Source: Pyxidicoccus sp. MSG2 (GTDB lineage Bacteria; Myxococcota; Myxococcia; Myxococcales; Myxococcaceae). From it: DNA of 64,000 nucleotides. Both the position numbers and the translations under genes were made by a program. Under the pieces are notes generated by a model, which saw nothing but the letters and a program-made list of their open reading frames with translations, searched no databases and was not told the origin of the DNA. Below are positions 16,575 through 24,620 of the stretch, piece by piece (within the stretch, counting starts at the first letter, position 1; each line of letters opens with the position of its first letter). Location of the stretch: contig NZ_JAPNKC010000001.1 of assembly GCF_026626705.1 (NCBI RefSeq), forward strand, positions 11,618,001 through 11,682,000. Reading direction: 5' to 3'.

Positions 16575-18026
16575 CTATGGACTGTCGTCCCGAGCCGCGG
16601 GGCCGGAGGTGGCAGGGCGTTGCCGAGTCATGGCGGGTTGGTAGCACGCGCCCCTGTACTCAACACCGTCTTCGTCATCACAGTCCTTCAGGTCCACGGG
16701 CAGCTTCGTCCAACAGGCACCGTTGATGGCGACCTGCAACTTGCCGGGACAGCGGCCCCTGCCGTCCGGGCGCCGCTGCCCTGGGAAGGGTTTCGGTGGC
16801 ACGTCGACCGCAATGGATGACCACACGGAGGGAGCTCGCTCGGGCGCCACAGGCGCAGTCAGTACGGAGTCCCCGACGGCCACGGTGCCGGCATCTTTTG
16901 CTTCTTCCTGCTCCGCGAGGTGGGACGCTGCGGGCACCTCGGAGCGACTCACGCTCAGCGCCCCCCCGGCGCTCAGTGCCAGTGCGCCTCCGAGGCCGGC
17001 GGCCGCGAGCCAGGGCCACTTCCGCATGCGAGGAGGGGGCCGCGCCGTGACGCGCCGGGGGAGGGGAAAAAGGCCCGCGGGCCGCGGCTCTTCTCCCGTG
17101 AAAAGAGGCTCATCCGCCTCGCGTCCCGCGCGGCGCGCGGCCTTCTCGAGCGCTTCCGCCATCTCCCGCGCGCTCCCTCGCGCTTCGGGAAGGGGCGAGA
17201 GCATCCGCGACACCAGTGCATTCAGTTCCGCAATGCAGCGGGGGTTGCAGACTTGCGCCGTCCAGGACTCCAGCTCCTCGGGGCGCCAGCGCCAGACATT
17301 CTCATCCCACGGGTGCGCCGACGGTGGGTACTTCTCCGTCACCAGTCGATAGGCCGTCACTCCCAGGGCGAAGACGTCATCCGCGGGCCCTGGGGGATAG
17401 GCGACAGACGGGAGCCTGGCCGGGGGCTTGCTGGAGCCCAGGGCGAAGCGCCACGCCTCGGGCGAGCGGTAGGCCGGAGTGCCGGGAGGAAATGGCTGCG
17501 GCGTCAGCGTGGCGGCCCCCAGGTGGTGCCCGCAGCCGAAGTCCAGGAGGAAGGGCTGGCCGTCTGTACGCCGGATGCGGATGTTGTCACCCTTCACATC
17601 GCGGTGGAGGCCTCCGGCCGCATGGGTTGCGTCCAGCGCTCGCGCCAGCCTTGCAAGAAGCTGAAGCACCTGCCGTGAAGACGGGCGCTGTGCCTGGGCC
17701 CAGTCATAGAGCGACAGGCCCTCGACCCACTCCATGACGAGCCAGGCGTAGGACACGCCCGCCCGGGGCTGCCAGTGGCCATGGTCCAACAACCGTGGGA
17801 CGGCGGGGTGGTGGATGCGCGAGAGCAGCTCGACCTCACGCGCAAAGCGCGCATCCCTGGGGTGCAGGGCCAGCTTGAGGGCCACGGCATCCGCGGCCAG
17901 ATCCTCGGCGGGCACGGCTCGGTAGACGACGCCGTAGGTGCCCCGGCCGCGCTGCTCCAGCAGACGCCACGGGCCGATTCGCGTCCCAGGGGGCAGGCTT
18001 GTCGGATTGAGGTCGACAGACTCCAT
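16575..18026 (-). CDS. Membrane-anchored Ser/Thr protein kinase
   Basis: 483 residues. The Hanks-type kinase domain is ~18-300, with glycine loop GRGTYGVVY (27-35), K51, catalytic loop HRDVKGDN (141-148), DFG (162-164) and a Ser-Pro-Glu motif (SPEAW, ~188-192) in place of APE. All catalytic residues are present. A single membrane helix at ~337-359 is followed by a ~120-residue outer region with several cysteines. The start at 18026 has AGGA upstream; longer forms are possible. Such kinases are abundant in myxobacteria and link external signals to development. The ligand and targets are unknown. Confidence 0.9.
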   Translation of the reverse strand: MESVDLNPTSLPPGTRIGPWRLLEQRGRGTYGVVYRAVPAEDLAADAVALKLALHPRDARFAREVELLSRIHHPAVPRLLDHGHWQPRAGVSYAWLVMEWVEGLSLYDWAQAQRPSSRQVLQLLARLARALDATHAAGGLHRDVKGDNIRIRRTDGQPFLLDFGCGHHLGAATLTPQPFPPGTPAYRSPEAWRFALGSSKPPARLPSVAYPPGPADDVFALGVTAYRLVTEKYPPSAHPWDENVWRWRPEELESWTAQVCNPRCIAELNALVSRMLSPLPEARGSAREMAEALEKAARRAGREADEPLFTGEEPRPAGLFPLPRRVTARPPPRMRKWPWLAAAGLGGALALSAGGALSVSRSEVPAASHLAEQEEAKDAGTVAVGDSVLTAPVAPERAPSVWSSIAVDVPPKPFPGQRRPDGRGRCPGKLQVAINGACWTKLPVDLKDCDDEDGVEYRGACYQPAMTRQRPATSGPAARDDSP

Positions 18027-18417
18027 GAGGTTCCTCGTGAGGCGGTCCGCACCGCGCACGAGGAGCCTACTCGCGAGGTAGGTGAACTCCAACGTCATCC
18101 AGCAGGTGGACGACAGCCATCCATACCCGACTGACGTAGGGAGTCCGGATCTTCGCGTTCACCTACCAGTCGCAGCACCCAGTGGAGCGAGCTGGACCTG
18201 GGAGCGCGTACGACGGTGGCGCGGCTTCGGCTCCTGGTGGCTTGGTGGGAAATCGAGGTGTACCGCTGACCGGCCACGAGTAGCGCCTGACTCCTCTCCG
18301 CAACCCGTCTTCCATCCGCCCATGTGCTCCAACGTGTTCAATTGCAACTCTGTGGCGTTAGAGTACGGCAGGCTGATATCGTTTCGACGCTGTCCTCTCC
18401 CCGAAAGGCTGGTCACC
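18027..18417. other. 391-bp intergenic region between divergent genes
   Basis: This stretch separates the kinase gene (minus) from a small secreted-protein gene (plus). It must hold both promoters. I see no ORF with good codon bias, no RNA gene and no convincing inverted repeat. The part near 18340-18390 is less GC-rich than its surroundings, as expected for a promoter. Confidence 0.4.
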
Positions 18418-18672
18418 ATGTCGAAGTGGCTTGCAGTCACCCTGGGCGCGGTCATTGGACTCGGCGTTGGCGTTTCCCCCATTGCGATGGCGGAAGAGCC
18501 AGACACCGCGGGCTATGCGGGGCCCTGCTACCTGCACCTAGTTTGTGACAATGGCGGCTCCGTCAGTTGCTCCGGCCAGTATGAATGCGATTACCGGTCG
18601 GACGCTCCGGGCGCTCCGGGTTGGGTCCGGTGTGATGGTGCCGGTTACTCCTGCGCCGGGGACTCCTGGTAA
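18418..18672 (+). CDS. Small cysteine-rich secreted protein
   Basis: 84 residues. A signal peptide (1-26, ending IAMA) is followed by a ~57-residue mature part with six cysteines, many Gly, Tyr and Ser, and the ending CAGDSW. AAAGG lies ahead of the ATG. Short secreted Cys-rich proteins of this kind are common in myxobacteria and mostly uncharacterised. No family is recognised. Disulfide-bonded folding outside the cell is inference. Confidence 0.65.
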   Translation: MSKWLAVTLGAVIGLGVGVSPIAMAEEPDTAGYAGPCYLHLVCDNGGSVSCSGQYECDYRSDAPGAPGWVRCDGAGYSCAGDSW

Positions 18673-18694
18673 CAGCCGTGAGAGCCCCCCGTGT

Positions 18695-18820
18695 CATGCG
18701 GTCCTGCTCGGGGGCTGGGCCGCGGCGCTCTTCGAGCAGTCCTGCGCTCGTGATGACGCCGTTGGCTGCCTTCAGTTCGCGCGGCTCTTCCAGCGGGGCG
18801 AAGGCGTGCCGAGAAATGGA
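18695..18820 (+). pseudogene. Remnant of a Sel1/TPR-repeat protein gene
   Basis: The reading frame in this stretch, without a credible start, encodes LFEQSCARDDAVGCLQFAR followed by LFQRGEGVPRN. The spacing of Ala/Cys/Gly residues is that of the Sel1-type repeat found in secreted cysteine-rich repeat proteins (A-x-L-Y-E-x-A-C...C-x-x-L-A...G-x-G-V). Only about one repeat survives; the frame then runs into unrelated sequence (GGPATIG...). It lies between a small secreted-protein gene and the 3' end of wbuC-like DNA on the other strand. I read it as a decayed gene fragment. Confidence 0.5.
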
Positions 18821-18851
18821 GGACCAGCCACCATCGGTGCAGTAGCTGCTG

Positions 18852-19376
18852 TCATCGCTGGCGAGGACACCTGGGCGGAGAGCGCGCAGCGCCTGGGCTG
18901 AAGTGGGTCAGCCAACCCGCGACAATCCGAGGGGCCTCGGGAGCGCCCTCTTCGGGGAATCCGGCCAGGAACTCCTTTTCGCCCTGGGGCTCGTAGGGCC
19001 CCTCTTTGACTTCGAGCACCACTGTGTCCGGCTCGAGCACCACGATGGAGTGAAACGTCCGCGCGGGCAGCTCGATGCCCCAGTGTTCACCCCCCGCCCG
19101 CAGGTGATGGAGCGACTGGATGCGGCCGTCCTCCTCGAAGGTCATCACTCCCAGAGCCCCCTGCACCACGCTCAGCAACTCAAAGCCATCGCGCCCCGGG
19201 GGACGTGGATGCCGGTGCGGCCGGACATAGGTCCCCGGCTGCAACGCGAGCAGCATCCGCTGCACGCGGTCCGTGGGGGCATGGAGGCAGTGCGTGGTGC
19301 GCAGGCGCTTGCTGGCGGCGGCCTCTGCGGAGAGCCGCCGCAGCAGCTCATGAGGCAACGGCGTGGGGTCGTTCAT
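18852..19376 (-). CDS. WbuC-family cupin
   Basis: 174 residues with a cupin metal site: RPHRHPRPPGRDGFELLSVVQG (two His, one Glu) and later ARTFHSIVVLEPDTVVLEVKEGPY (His). The HRHP and EVKEGPY segments are characteristic of the WbuC family, small metalloproteins found in O-antigen and other polysaccharide gene clusters. The start overlaps the end of the upstream epimerase gene by 29 bp, so the two are one operon. A role in nucleotide-sugar or surface-polysaccharide modification is inferred from family and neighbour. Confidence 0.85.
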   Translation of the reverse strand: MNDPTPLPHELLRRLSAEAAASKRLRTTHCLHAPTDRVQRMLLALQPGTYVRPHRHPRPPGRDGFELLSVVQGALGVMTFEEDGRIQSLHHLRAGGEHWGIELPARTFHSIVVLEPDTVVLEVKEGPYEPQGEKEFLAGFPEEGAPEAPRIVAGWLTHFSPGAARSPPRCPRQR

Positions 19377-20391
19377 GCGGTTCGGAGAAGGAGGGCGAGG
19401 AGGTGGCGCTCAGGTGCTCACGGTACCACCCGGCCGTCTCCCGCAGTCCCTCCTCCAGGGTGTAGCGCGGGGCCCAGCCCAGGAGCCGCCGTGCCTTCTT
19501 GGCGGACACGTGCTGGTGGAGGATTTCCCCGTGCGCGGCGGGGAGGATGTCGGGCACGAGCTCCTCGCGGTGAAGGAGCCGCTGGAGCGTCCTCACCACG
19601 TCGAGCACCGTCCAGCTCCCGCCCATGGCGAAGTTGAACGCCTCGCCCTGGGCGACGCCCGCGTCGAGTCCGTCGAACATGGCCATGTAGGCCCGCACCG
19701 CGTCCCGCACGTAGAGGAAGTCACGCATGAAGTCCCCCTGCGGTGGCATGCGCACGAGCGGAGGCTGTCCGGCCAGCAGCCGGCGGAGGGTGTTGGGGAT
19801 GAGCCGGCTCCAGTTGAGGTCTCCGCCGCCGTAGATGTTGCCGAACCGTCCAATTGTCACGGGCAGGCCATAGCTGTGGGCATAGGCATGGGCGATGAGG
19901 TCCGCGCACGACTTCGAGACGTCATACGGGTGGCGGCCCTGGAGCGGCATGTCCTCGGTGTAGGGGAGGGCGGGGCTGTCACCATAGGCCTTGTCGCTGG
20001 AGGCGATGATGACGCGCCGGACGGTGTCCCTGTTCCGCCGGCACGCCTCCAGGACGTTGTACGTGCCGCGGACGTTCACCTCCATCGCCGTATGGGGCGA
20101 CTGGAAGGCGCGCCCCTCGAGGGAGATGGCCGCGAGGTGGAACACCGTGTCCACACCCTGCTCCGCGAGGAGCCGCTCCAGCAGGGCGTAGTCCTCGACC
20201 TGCCCGATGACGTTGTGGACCCGTTGGACGAGGCCGCTCTGGACGAAGCGCCCCTGGGGCTCCCACTGCGAGAGCAGGTTGATGACGTACGCCCCCTGCT
20301 GGCCCAGGTACTCGGCGAGCCAGGAGCCCATGAAGCCCGAGGCGCCAGTGATGAGGACGCGATGCGAGGTCAGGATTCTATCGGTTGGCAT
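19348..20391 (-). CDS. NAD-dependent sugar epimerase/dehydratase (extended SDR)
   Basis: 347 residues. The NAD site is GASGFMG at 16-22 and the catalytic pair is Y156-x3-K160 (YDVSK), with SSDKAYG upstream. The C-terminal substrate domain (VTIGRFGNIYGGGD, RDFLYVRDAVRAY) resembles GDP-mannose or CDP-glucose 4,6-dehydratases and related epimerases. It acts on a nucleotide-activated sugar for surface polysaccharide; the exact sugar is not certain. The gene is first in a two-gene operon with the WbuC-type cupin. Confidence 0.88.
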   Translation of the reverse strand: MPTDRILTSHRVLITGASGFMGSWLAEYLGQQGAYVINLLSQWEPQGRFVQSGLVQRVHNVIGQVEDYALLERLLAEQGVDTVFHLAAISLEGRAFQSPHTAMEVNVRGTYNVLEACRRNRDTVRRVIIASSDKAYGDSPALPYTEDMPLQGRHPYDVSKSCADLIAHAYAHSYGLPVTIGRFGNIYGGGDLNWSRLIPNTLRRLLAGQPPLVRMPPQGDFMRDFLYVRDAVRAYMAMFDGLDAGVAQGEAFNFAMGGSWTVLDVVRTLQRLLHREELVPDILPAAHGEILHQHVSAKKARRLLGWAPRYTLEEGLRETAGWYREHLSATSSPSFSEPHERPHAVAS

Positions 20392-20510
20392 GGTCACTTC
20401 GGTTGAAGGGCCGTGCCGGCCTTCGTGACGGAGCCGGACGAGCATCCACGGGCGCTCGCCTGGCCTGCGCTCAGGGGACGGCGCGCTGCCTCGTGACGCA
20501 AAGGGGTGAA

Positions 20511-20927
20511 TCAGCTGGCCTTGCGTTGCTGGAAGACCTCCCGGTGTCGGGCAATCCAGGCGTGGGCCTCTTCGACGGTTGGCACGAACACCGTCTCGAA
20601 GGTCGTCTTGCCGGTGAAGAGCAGGGCCAGGGCGATGGCCTTCCCGAAGGTGCGCTGGACCATGTTCGCGCCCACGTAGATTGCGGCGTGGAACCACTCG
20701 GAGCGGCCATGCTCGGAGAGGTACCTGCGGCCGGCCGTGTCCAGCTGGGAGCGGCCGACGTCGACGATGCAGAAGTATTGCCCGCGGCGCTCGTAGTGCC
20801 CCCTGTAGAGCTGCAACGCGCACATCACCTCTTCCAGGGAGATGACGCCATTGAAGGTTGCCACCAGGGTGTCTGGCGGCTCGAAATGGACGTGGTGCGC
20901 GCCGAACTTCACCTCTTCCTGATGCAT
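20511..20927 (-). CDS. SpoIIAA/STAS-like small protein
   Basis: 138 residues. The pattern is VATFNGVISLEEVMCAL, then FCIVDVGRSQLDTAGRRYLSEH and FGKAIALALLFTGKTTFETVFV, ending in HREVFQQ. This is a one-domain alpha/beta protein similar to the SpoIIAA/STAS-like family repeatedly found in myxobacteria. GGGGGG sits before the chosen ATG. There is no phosphorylatable serine context that I can assign with confidence. The role is unknown, perhaps protein-protein switching. It is transcribed alone. Confidence 0.65.
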   Translation of the reverse strand: MHQEEVKFGAHHVHFEPPDTLVATFNGVISLEEVMCALQLYRGHYERRGQYFCIVDVGRSQLDTAGRRYLSEHGRSEWFHAAIYVGANMVQRTFGKAIALALLFTGKTTFETVFVPTVEEAHAWIARHREVFQQRKAS

Positions 20928-21192
20928 GTCGTCCCCCCGGGAGTCAGCAATGGCGCGCGCGGTCCGCGCCCGCTTTCTCAAAACGCGGCACCCACCGGAT
21001 TCTTTGCTCGGGTGCCCTGCGGGGCTGTTCTCTCCACGACATGCACAGGGATTGCGCGAATCGGGGGGCAGATTCTTCAGCGCCTCATGCAGTCGCTCCG
21101 CCAGCTCCCTGACGGCGTCCTGAGGCCACGCCTGCCCAGGCATCCCACCCAACCGCTTGCGCGCCCCCATCCCGCATCCCATGCTGAGGGAC

Positions 21193-21462
21193 ATGAGCGA
21201 CTCCAGCTGCCAGCGCGTCCTGGGCGGAGGTGGGGCCGCGGCCGCGCGCCGCGCCTTCCTCGCGAAGGCGTGCGCCGTTGCCGCTGCCGAGCGGCCCGGT
21301 CTGGCCATCATGGCAGACGAGGCGCGCTTCGCGCTCAGCGTGGAGCAGCCCGCCGGGCGGCTGAGCGTGCCGCTCGCGGAGCTCTACGAGGACGGCCGCG
21401 CGCTCCCCGCGGAGGAGCGGGGCGCCGCGCTACGTGAGGGGCTCCGCGCGCTGCTGCCCTGA
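21193..21462 (+). CDS. Hypothetical protein, 89 residues
   Basis: The frame has the strong third-position GC expected of a real gene and ends just before a convergent gene. The product is Ala/Arg/Glu-rich, with no signal peptide or membrane helix; its second half (EARFALSVEQPAGRLSVPLAELYEDG) looks like a compact folded domain. The start is uncertain; ATGs at 21157 and 21181 are in frame. No family is recognised. Confidence 0.5.
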   Translation: MSDSSCQRVLGGGGAAAARRAFLAKACAVAAAERPGLAIMADEARFALSVEQPAGRLSVPLAELYEDGRALPAEERGAALREGLRALLP

Positions 21463-21479
21463 GACACCCGGAGCGGAGC

Positions 21480-22118
21480 TCACCGCCTCCGGGACGGAGG
21501 GCCGTCGTTCCCGGTGAGCTCCATGATGAAGGGAAGCTTCAGCAGCAGCCCCACCTGCGCATTCTCCCGGAGTCGCCGCTCGCCCCGCTCATACACGGCG
21601 TGGAAGCTCGCGTAGGCGGTCACATAGGCAATGGTCAGCAGGCCGCGCACCTGGAAGCCGCCGCCGAGCTGGCCCCGGCGCAGCTCCCCCAGCAACCCCA
21701 GGTCCAACCCCAGCGGCCCCCATCCCACCTCCGGGCCCAGGCTGATGCGCGTGGCCCGGTTGGGCAGCGACTGCACCAGGTCCGCGTAGCCCCCGAACCA
21801 CACGAAGTCCCGGCCGCCGAGCTTCACGATGCTCGCCTCGAGGCCCACCACCGGGTACGTGTCCCCCTGGGGGAGGATTTCGTGCTGGTCCGCGGACTCG
21901 TCACCGCCGAGGCCCAGGTTGAGCCCGAGGGAAAGGTAGCGCCCCTCGAGCGGCGCCGTCGCGAGCTGGAGCGGCTCCGCGCGTGACGCCCGCCGCCCGC
22001 GCCCCGCAGCCAGGCCTTCCGAGGAGACCAGTCCCACCCCGCTCACGGCCAACGCCAACAGGAGGGATGCCGCGCTCCGCGCACGGAGCCGCGACTTCGA
22101 ATCAGAGGAAGAGCCCAT
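21480..22118 (-). CDS. Exported protein, outer-membrane barrel-like
   Basis: 212 residues with a signal-like N-terminus (hydrophobic ~12-36). The mature part has alternating strands such as YLSLGLNLGLGG, RISLGPEVGWGPLGLDLGLLG, GGFQVRGLLTIAYVTAYASF and VGLLLKLPFIMELTG. These are typical of small outer-membrane beta barrels. The ATG at 22118 was preferred to a GTG at 22124. Function is unknown. It is convergent with the 89-residue gene, with a short GC-rich hairpin between the two ends. Confidence 0.65.
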   Translation of the reverse strand: MGSSSDSKSRLRARSAASLLLALAVSGVGLVSSEGLAAGRGRRASRAEPLQLATAPLEGRYLSLGLNLGLGGDESADQHEILPQGDTYPVVGLEASIVKLGGRDFVWFGGYADLVQSLPNRATRISLGPEVGWGPLGLDLGLLGELRRGQLGGGFQVRGLLTIAYVTAYASFHAVYERGERRLRENAQVGLLLKLPFIMELTGNDGPPSRRR

Positions 22119-22258
22119 GCCCACATGATGCCGGCCCGCCCGAGCCGAACGCCATCCCCTGCCTGCCCCAGCTCAGCAGGGGGATGGTGCGCGGGACGTG
22201 CACTCGCGGATGCATCCTCCGGGGCGAGGAAGACTCACGCCCGTGGCACTGCACTGCG

Positions 22259-22924
22259 TCACCGTCGTTGCTCCGCGCGGAGGGCCGGGCCCGTCCCGTT
22301 GAGCGGACAGCCCGCCTTCGCTTCGGGGACCGTGGACACCACATGCTCCGGGAGGCCGAGGCGGATGGCCAGGGGCCGGCAGCCCGCGCCGGGCTCGGTG
22401 GGCGCGGCCCAGGCGCCGAGCGCGTGGTAGAGCCGGCCGTCGCGCTGCTCCAGGTAGAGAATCAGGTTGAGCGGCCAGCCCGTGCCCTGGAACAGGTGCC
22501 GGTCCATGGGCGTGGGCTCCTGGCTCACCCGCAGGCCGCGCTCGTGGGGCGGGCCGATGCGGTGCCAGTCCGGGTGCAGGTGGATGGAGCCGAGCACCTC
22601 CAGCCCCTCCGCCTCCGCCTCGGTGGTGATGCGCAGCATCTCGCGGGGCTCGCACCAGAAGCCCCGCCGCCCGTTGGCGTAGCAGGCGCCAAAGCGGGGG
22701 ATGATGGTGGCGTCGAACTCCTGGAGCACGGTGTCGTCCGTCTCCCGGATGTTGGCGGCGAAGCGGACGCGCTCCACCCGCATCGCGTCATCGATGAAGC
22801 GCCCCAGCACGACGGCCCAGCTCCGAGGTGGCAGCTCCGGGGTGCACGTCGCGTATTCGCGGAGGCAGTCCGCGAGGAAGTCCGACAGCACGGCCGGGTC
22901 CAGCAGCACGGCGTCCGGGCTCAC
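22259..22924 (-). CDS. JAMM/MPN-like putative metallopeptidase
   Basis: 221 residues. The central segment GSIHLHPDWH (H115, H117), followed by S134/T138 and D141 (TPMD), fits the H-x-H...S/T-x-x-D metal motif of JAB1/MPN+ peptidases. A strand-rich NLILYLEQRDGRLYHALGAW segment follows, as in that fold. Spacing between HxH and Asp is a little longer than usual, so this is a diverged member. Such proteins cleave ubiquitin-like tails or cysteine-adduct peptides in bacteria; no UBL or E1 gene is nearby. Its GTG start overlaps the upstream dehydrogenase stop codon (GTGA), so the two are translationally coupled. Confidence 0.55.
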   Translation of the reverse strand: MSPDAVLLDPAVLSDFLADCLREYATCTPELPPRSWAVVLGRFIDDAMRVERVRFAANIRETDDTVLQEFDATIIPRFGACYANGRRGFWCEPREMLRITTEAEAEGLEVLGSIHLHPDWHRIGPPHERGLRVSQEPTPMDRHLFQGTGWPLNLILYLEQRDGRLYHALGAWAAPTEPGAGCRPLAIRLGLPEHVVSTVPEAKAGCPLNGTGPALRAEQRR

Positions 22925-23880
22925 TGCTCCCCCTCGGGCGTGCGCGGGCGTCCCGTGGCGCGGTCATGGTGGAGCTGGGTGATGAGGTGCCGGGCCACGC
23001 GCTCCTCGAAGGCCGCGGTGGAGTCAGGAGTCCAGGTGTAGAAGCCCTGTCCCGTCTTCAAGCCCAGCTCGCCGCGCTCCACCTTCTGGGCAAGCACCGG
23101 CGGCACCGGGCGGCCGGAGCCCTTGAGGATGGCGGTGACGAGGTCCAGCCCCGCGAGGTCCAGCCGGTCGAAGACGCCGGAGACCCCCAGGCGCCGCCCG
23201 AGCCCCTGGGTGAGCACGCGGTCCACCATCTCCGGCGTGGCCACGCCCTCCTGCACCAGCCGGATGGCCTCGCCGATGATCGCCTGTTGCAGGCGCGGGC
23301 CCACCGAGCCCGGCACGTCCCTGGCGAACACCACGGGCGCCTTGCCCAGCTCCTCGAGGAAGCGCCGCACGGTCTCCACGGCTTCGGGCGAGGTCTTCTC
23401 GCCAGGGATGACGTCCACGAGCGGGATGAGGTGCGCCGGCAGGTAGTAGTGCGCGGAGAGGACGCGCTCGGGGCGCACGCAGTCGCGGGCAATGGCCGTC
23501 ACGCTGAGCGCCGTGGTGTTGGAGGCCAGGAGGGTGTTCGGCGCCGCGAGCCGGTCCAGCTCGCGGAAGACCTCCTGCTTGAGCGCGAGGTCCTCGGGGA
23601 CGGACTCGATGACCAGGTCCTGGTCCACGGCGGCCTCGGCGAGCACCGTGGTGCGCCGGATGCGCCCAAGTGCCGCGGAGGCGCGCTCCGGGGAGAGCAG
23701 CCCCGTTTCCACCAGCAGCGCCGCGTCGCGATCCAGCTTCATCCGCGCTCGATCACTGCTTTCGGAGCGTGTGTTGTACAGCACCACCTGCCGGCCGGCG
23801 GTGGCGAGTTCGAGCGCGATGCCGCACCCCATCGCTCCACCACCGACGACGCCAATCCGCATCAGCCGCTTGGGTGTCAT
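22921..23880 (-). CDS. 3-hydroxyacyl-CoA dehydrogenase
   Basis: 319 residues. The NAD site is GGGAMGCGIA (13-22). Then come SNTTALSVTAIA, the catalytic His in SAHYYLPAHLIPLVDVIPG and the family motif FARDVPGSVGPRLQQAIIGEA. The C-terminal helical domain (GLGRRLGVSGVFDRLDLAGLDLV) is complete. It oxidises 3-hydroxyacyl-CoA to 3-ketoacyl-CoA with NAD, as in beta-oxidation or hydroxybutyryl-CoA metabolism. The substitution of YYLPAH for the usual HFFNP suggests a 3-hydroxy acid or lambda-crystallin-type substrate variant. The start could also be the ATG at 23862. It is coupled to the JAMM-like gene. Confidence 0.85.
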   Translation of the reverse strand: MTPKRLMRIGVVGGGAMGCGIALELATAGRQVVLYNTRSESSDRARMKLDRDAALLVETGLLSPERASAALGRIRRTTVLAEAAVDQDLVIESVPEDLALKQEVFRELDRLAAPNTLLASNTTALSVTAIARDCVRPERVLSAHYYLPAHLIPLVDVIPGEKTSPEAVETVRRFLEELGKAPVVFARDVPGSVGPRLQQAIIGEAIRLVQEGVATPEMVDRVLTQGLGRRLGVSGVFDRLDLAGLDLVTAILKGSGRPVPPVLAQKVERGELGLKTGQGFYTWTPDSTAAFEERVARHLITQLHHDRATGRPRTPEGEQ

Positions 23881-24103
23881 GCGGCGCAGCGTGGCCGCGC
23901 CCGCGCTTCGGAGCAATCTCTTGAAGGGTTGCTGCAAATGTTCATGCATTCGCGCGAGGCGAACCGGGAGCCGCCCTGTGTACGGCGCTTCGCGTTGGCG
24001 CACGGAGTCAAGCTGACGGGATGCTCCACCGGAGATGATTTTATTTTTTCACATGTCTACAGTCCGGGTTCACCTGGCGTGAACAATGAAGGGAGCAACC
24101 GAG

Positions 24104-24523
24104 ATGAATATCAAAACGATTCTGGCTGCTGTCGTGCTGGTATCCGCGCTCGCGGCGAGTGATTCGCGCGCGGATCCCTCTTATGACTGCTCACTGAGCG
24201 TCAGCCCGTCGTCCTATATCTTGCTTGGCCAATCTTTCAGTTATGACATCAATATTCCATTTTATCCGAGCCCTGGCCCGTTCCCGCCGGGCTATCAGGG
24301 GGTCTACCAGCGGTTCACCGTCGTGTTCTACGGCCCCGATCTTCCAGCGAGCGGCGAAACCTATCCTGGCACCTTCGGCTACTGGAATTCACAGCTGACT
24401 GGCTACCAGAACCCCTCGACAGGCGGAGCGAGCGGAACCTATCTCCGGTATGCCACGTTTTATTACTACCCCACCGGCACTCCTTACTGCACGACCAACA
24501 CGGTCGCGGTCGTACTGCAGTAG
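24104..24523 (+). CDS. Small secreted protein
   Basis: 139 residues with a signal peptide (1-23, ending SRAD). The mature part is rich in Tyr, Pro, Ser and Gly (SYDINIPFYPSPGPF, YATFYYYPTGTPYC), with three or four cysteines. GGGAG at 24091-24095 precedes the ATG. The upstream region (24030-24060) is notably AT-rich for this genome, giving a likely promoter or a sign of acquired DNA. No family is recognised; it resembles other tyrosine-rich extracellular myxobacterial proteins only in general composition. Confidence 0.6.
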   Translation: MNIKTILAAVVLVSALAASDSRADPSYDCSLSVSPSSYILLGQSFSYDINIPFYPSPGPFPPGYQGVYQRFTVVFYGPDLPASGETYPGTFGYWNSQLTGYQNPSTGGASGTYLRYATFYYYPTGTPYCTTNTVAVVLQ

Positions 24524-24620
24524 CGACGCCGGCTCGCTTGGCATGCGGAACGATGGAGTGCACACTTCGGATCGACACGCACGGAGTGTGCTCTGAGGCA
24601 GACCCACGTCGGCATCGACC

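Noticed and set aside
24541..24620. Hairpin GAGTGCACAC...AGTGTGCTC as terminator after the small secreted protein
   Set aside because: The arms are imperfect, the loop is long and no T-run follows, so it was not listed as a terminator.
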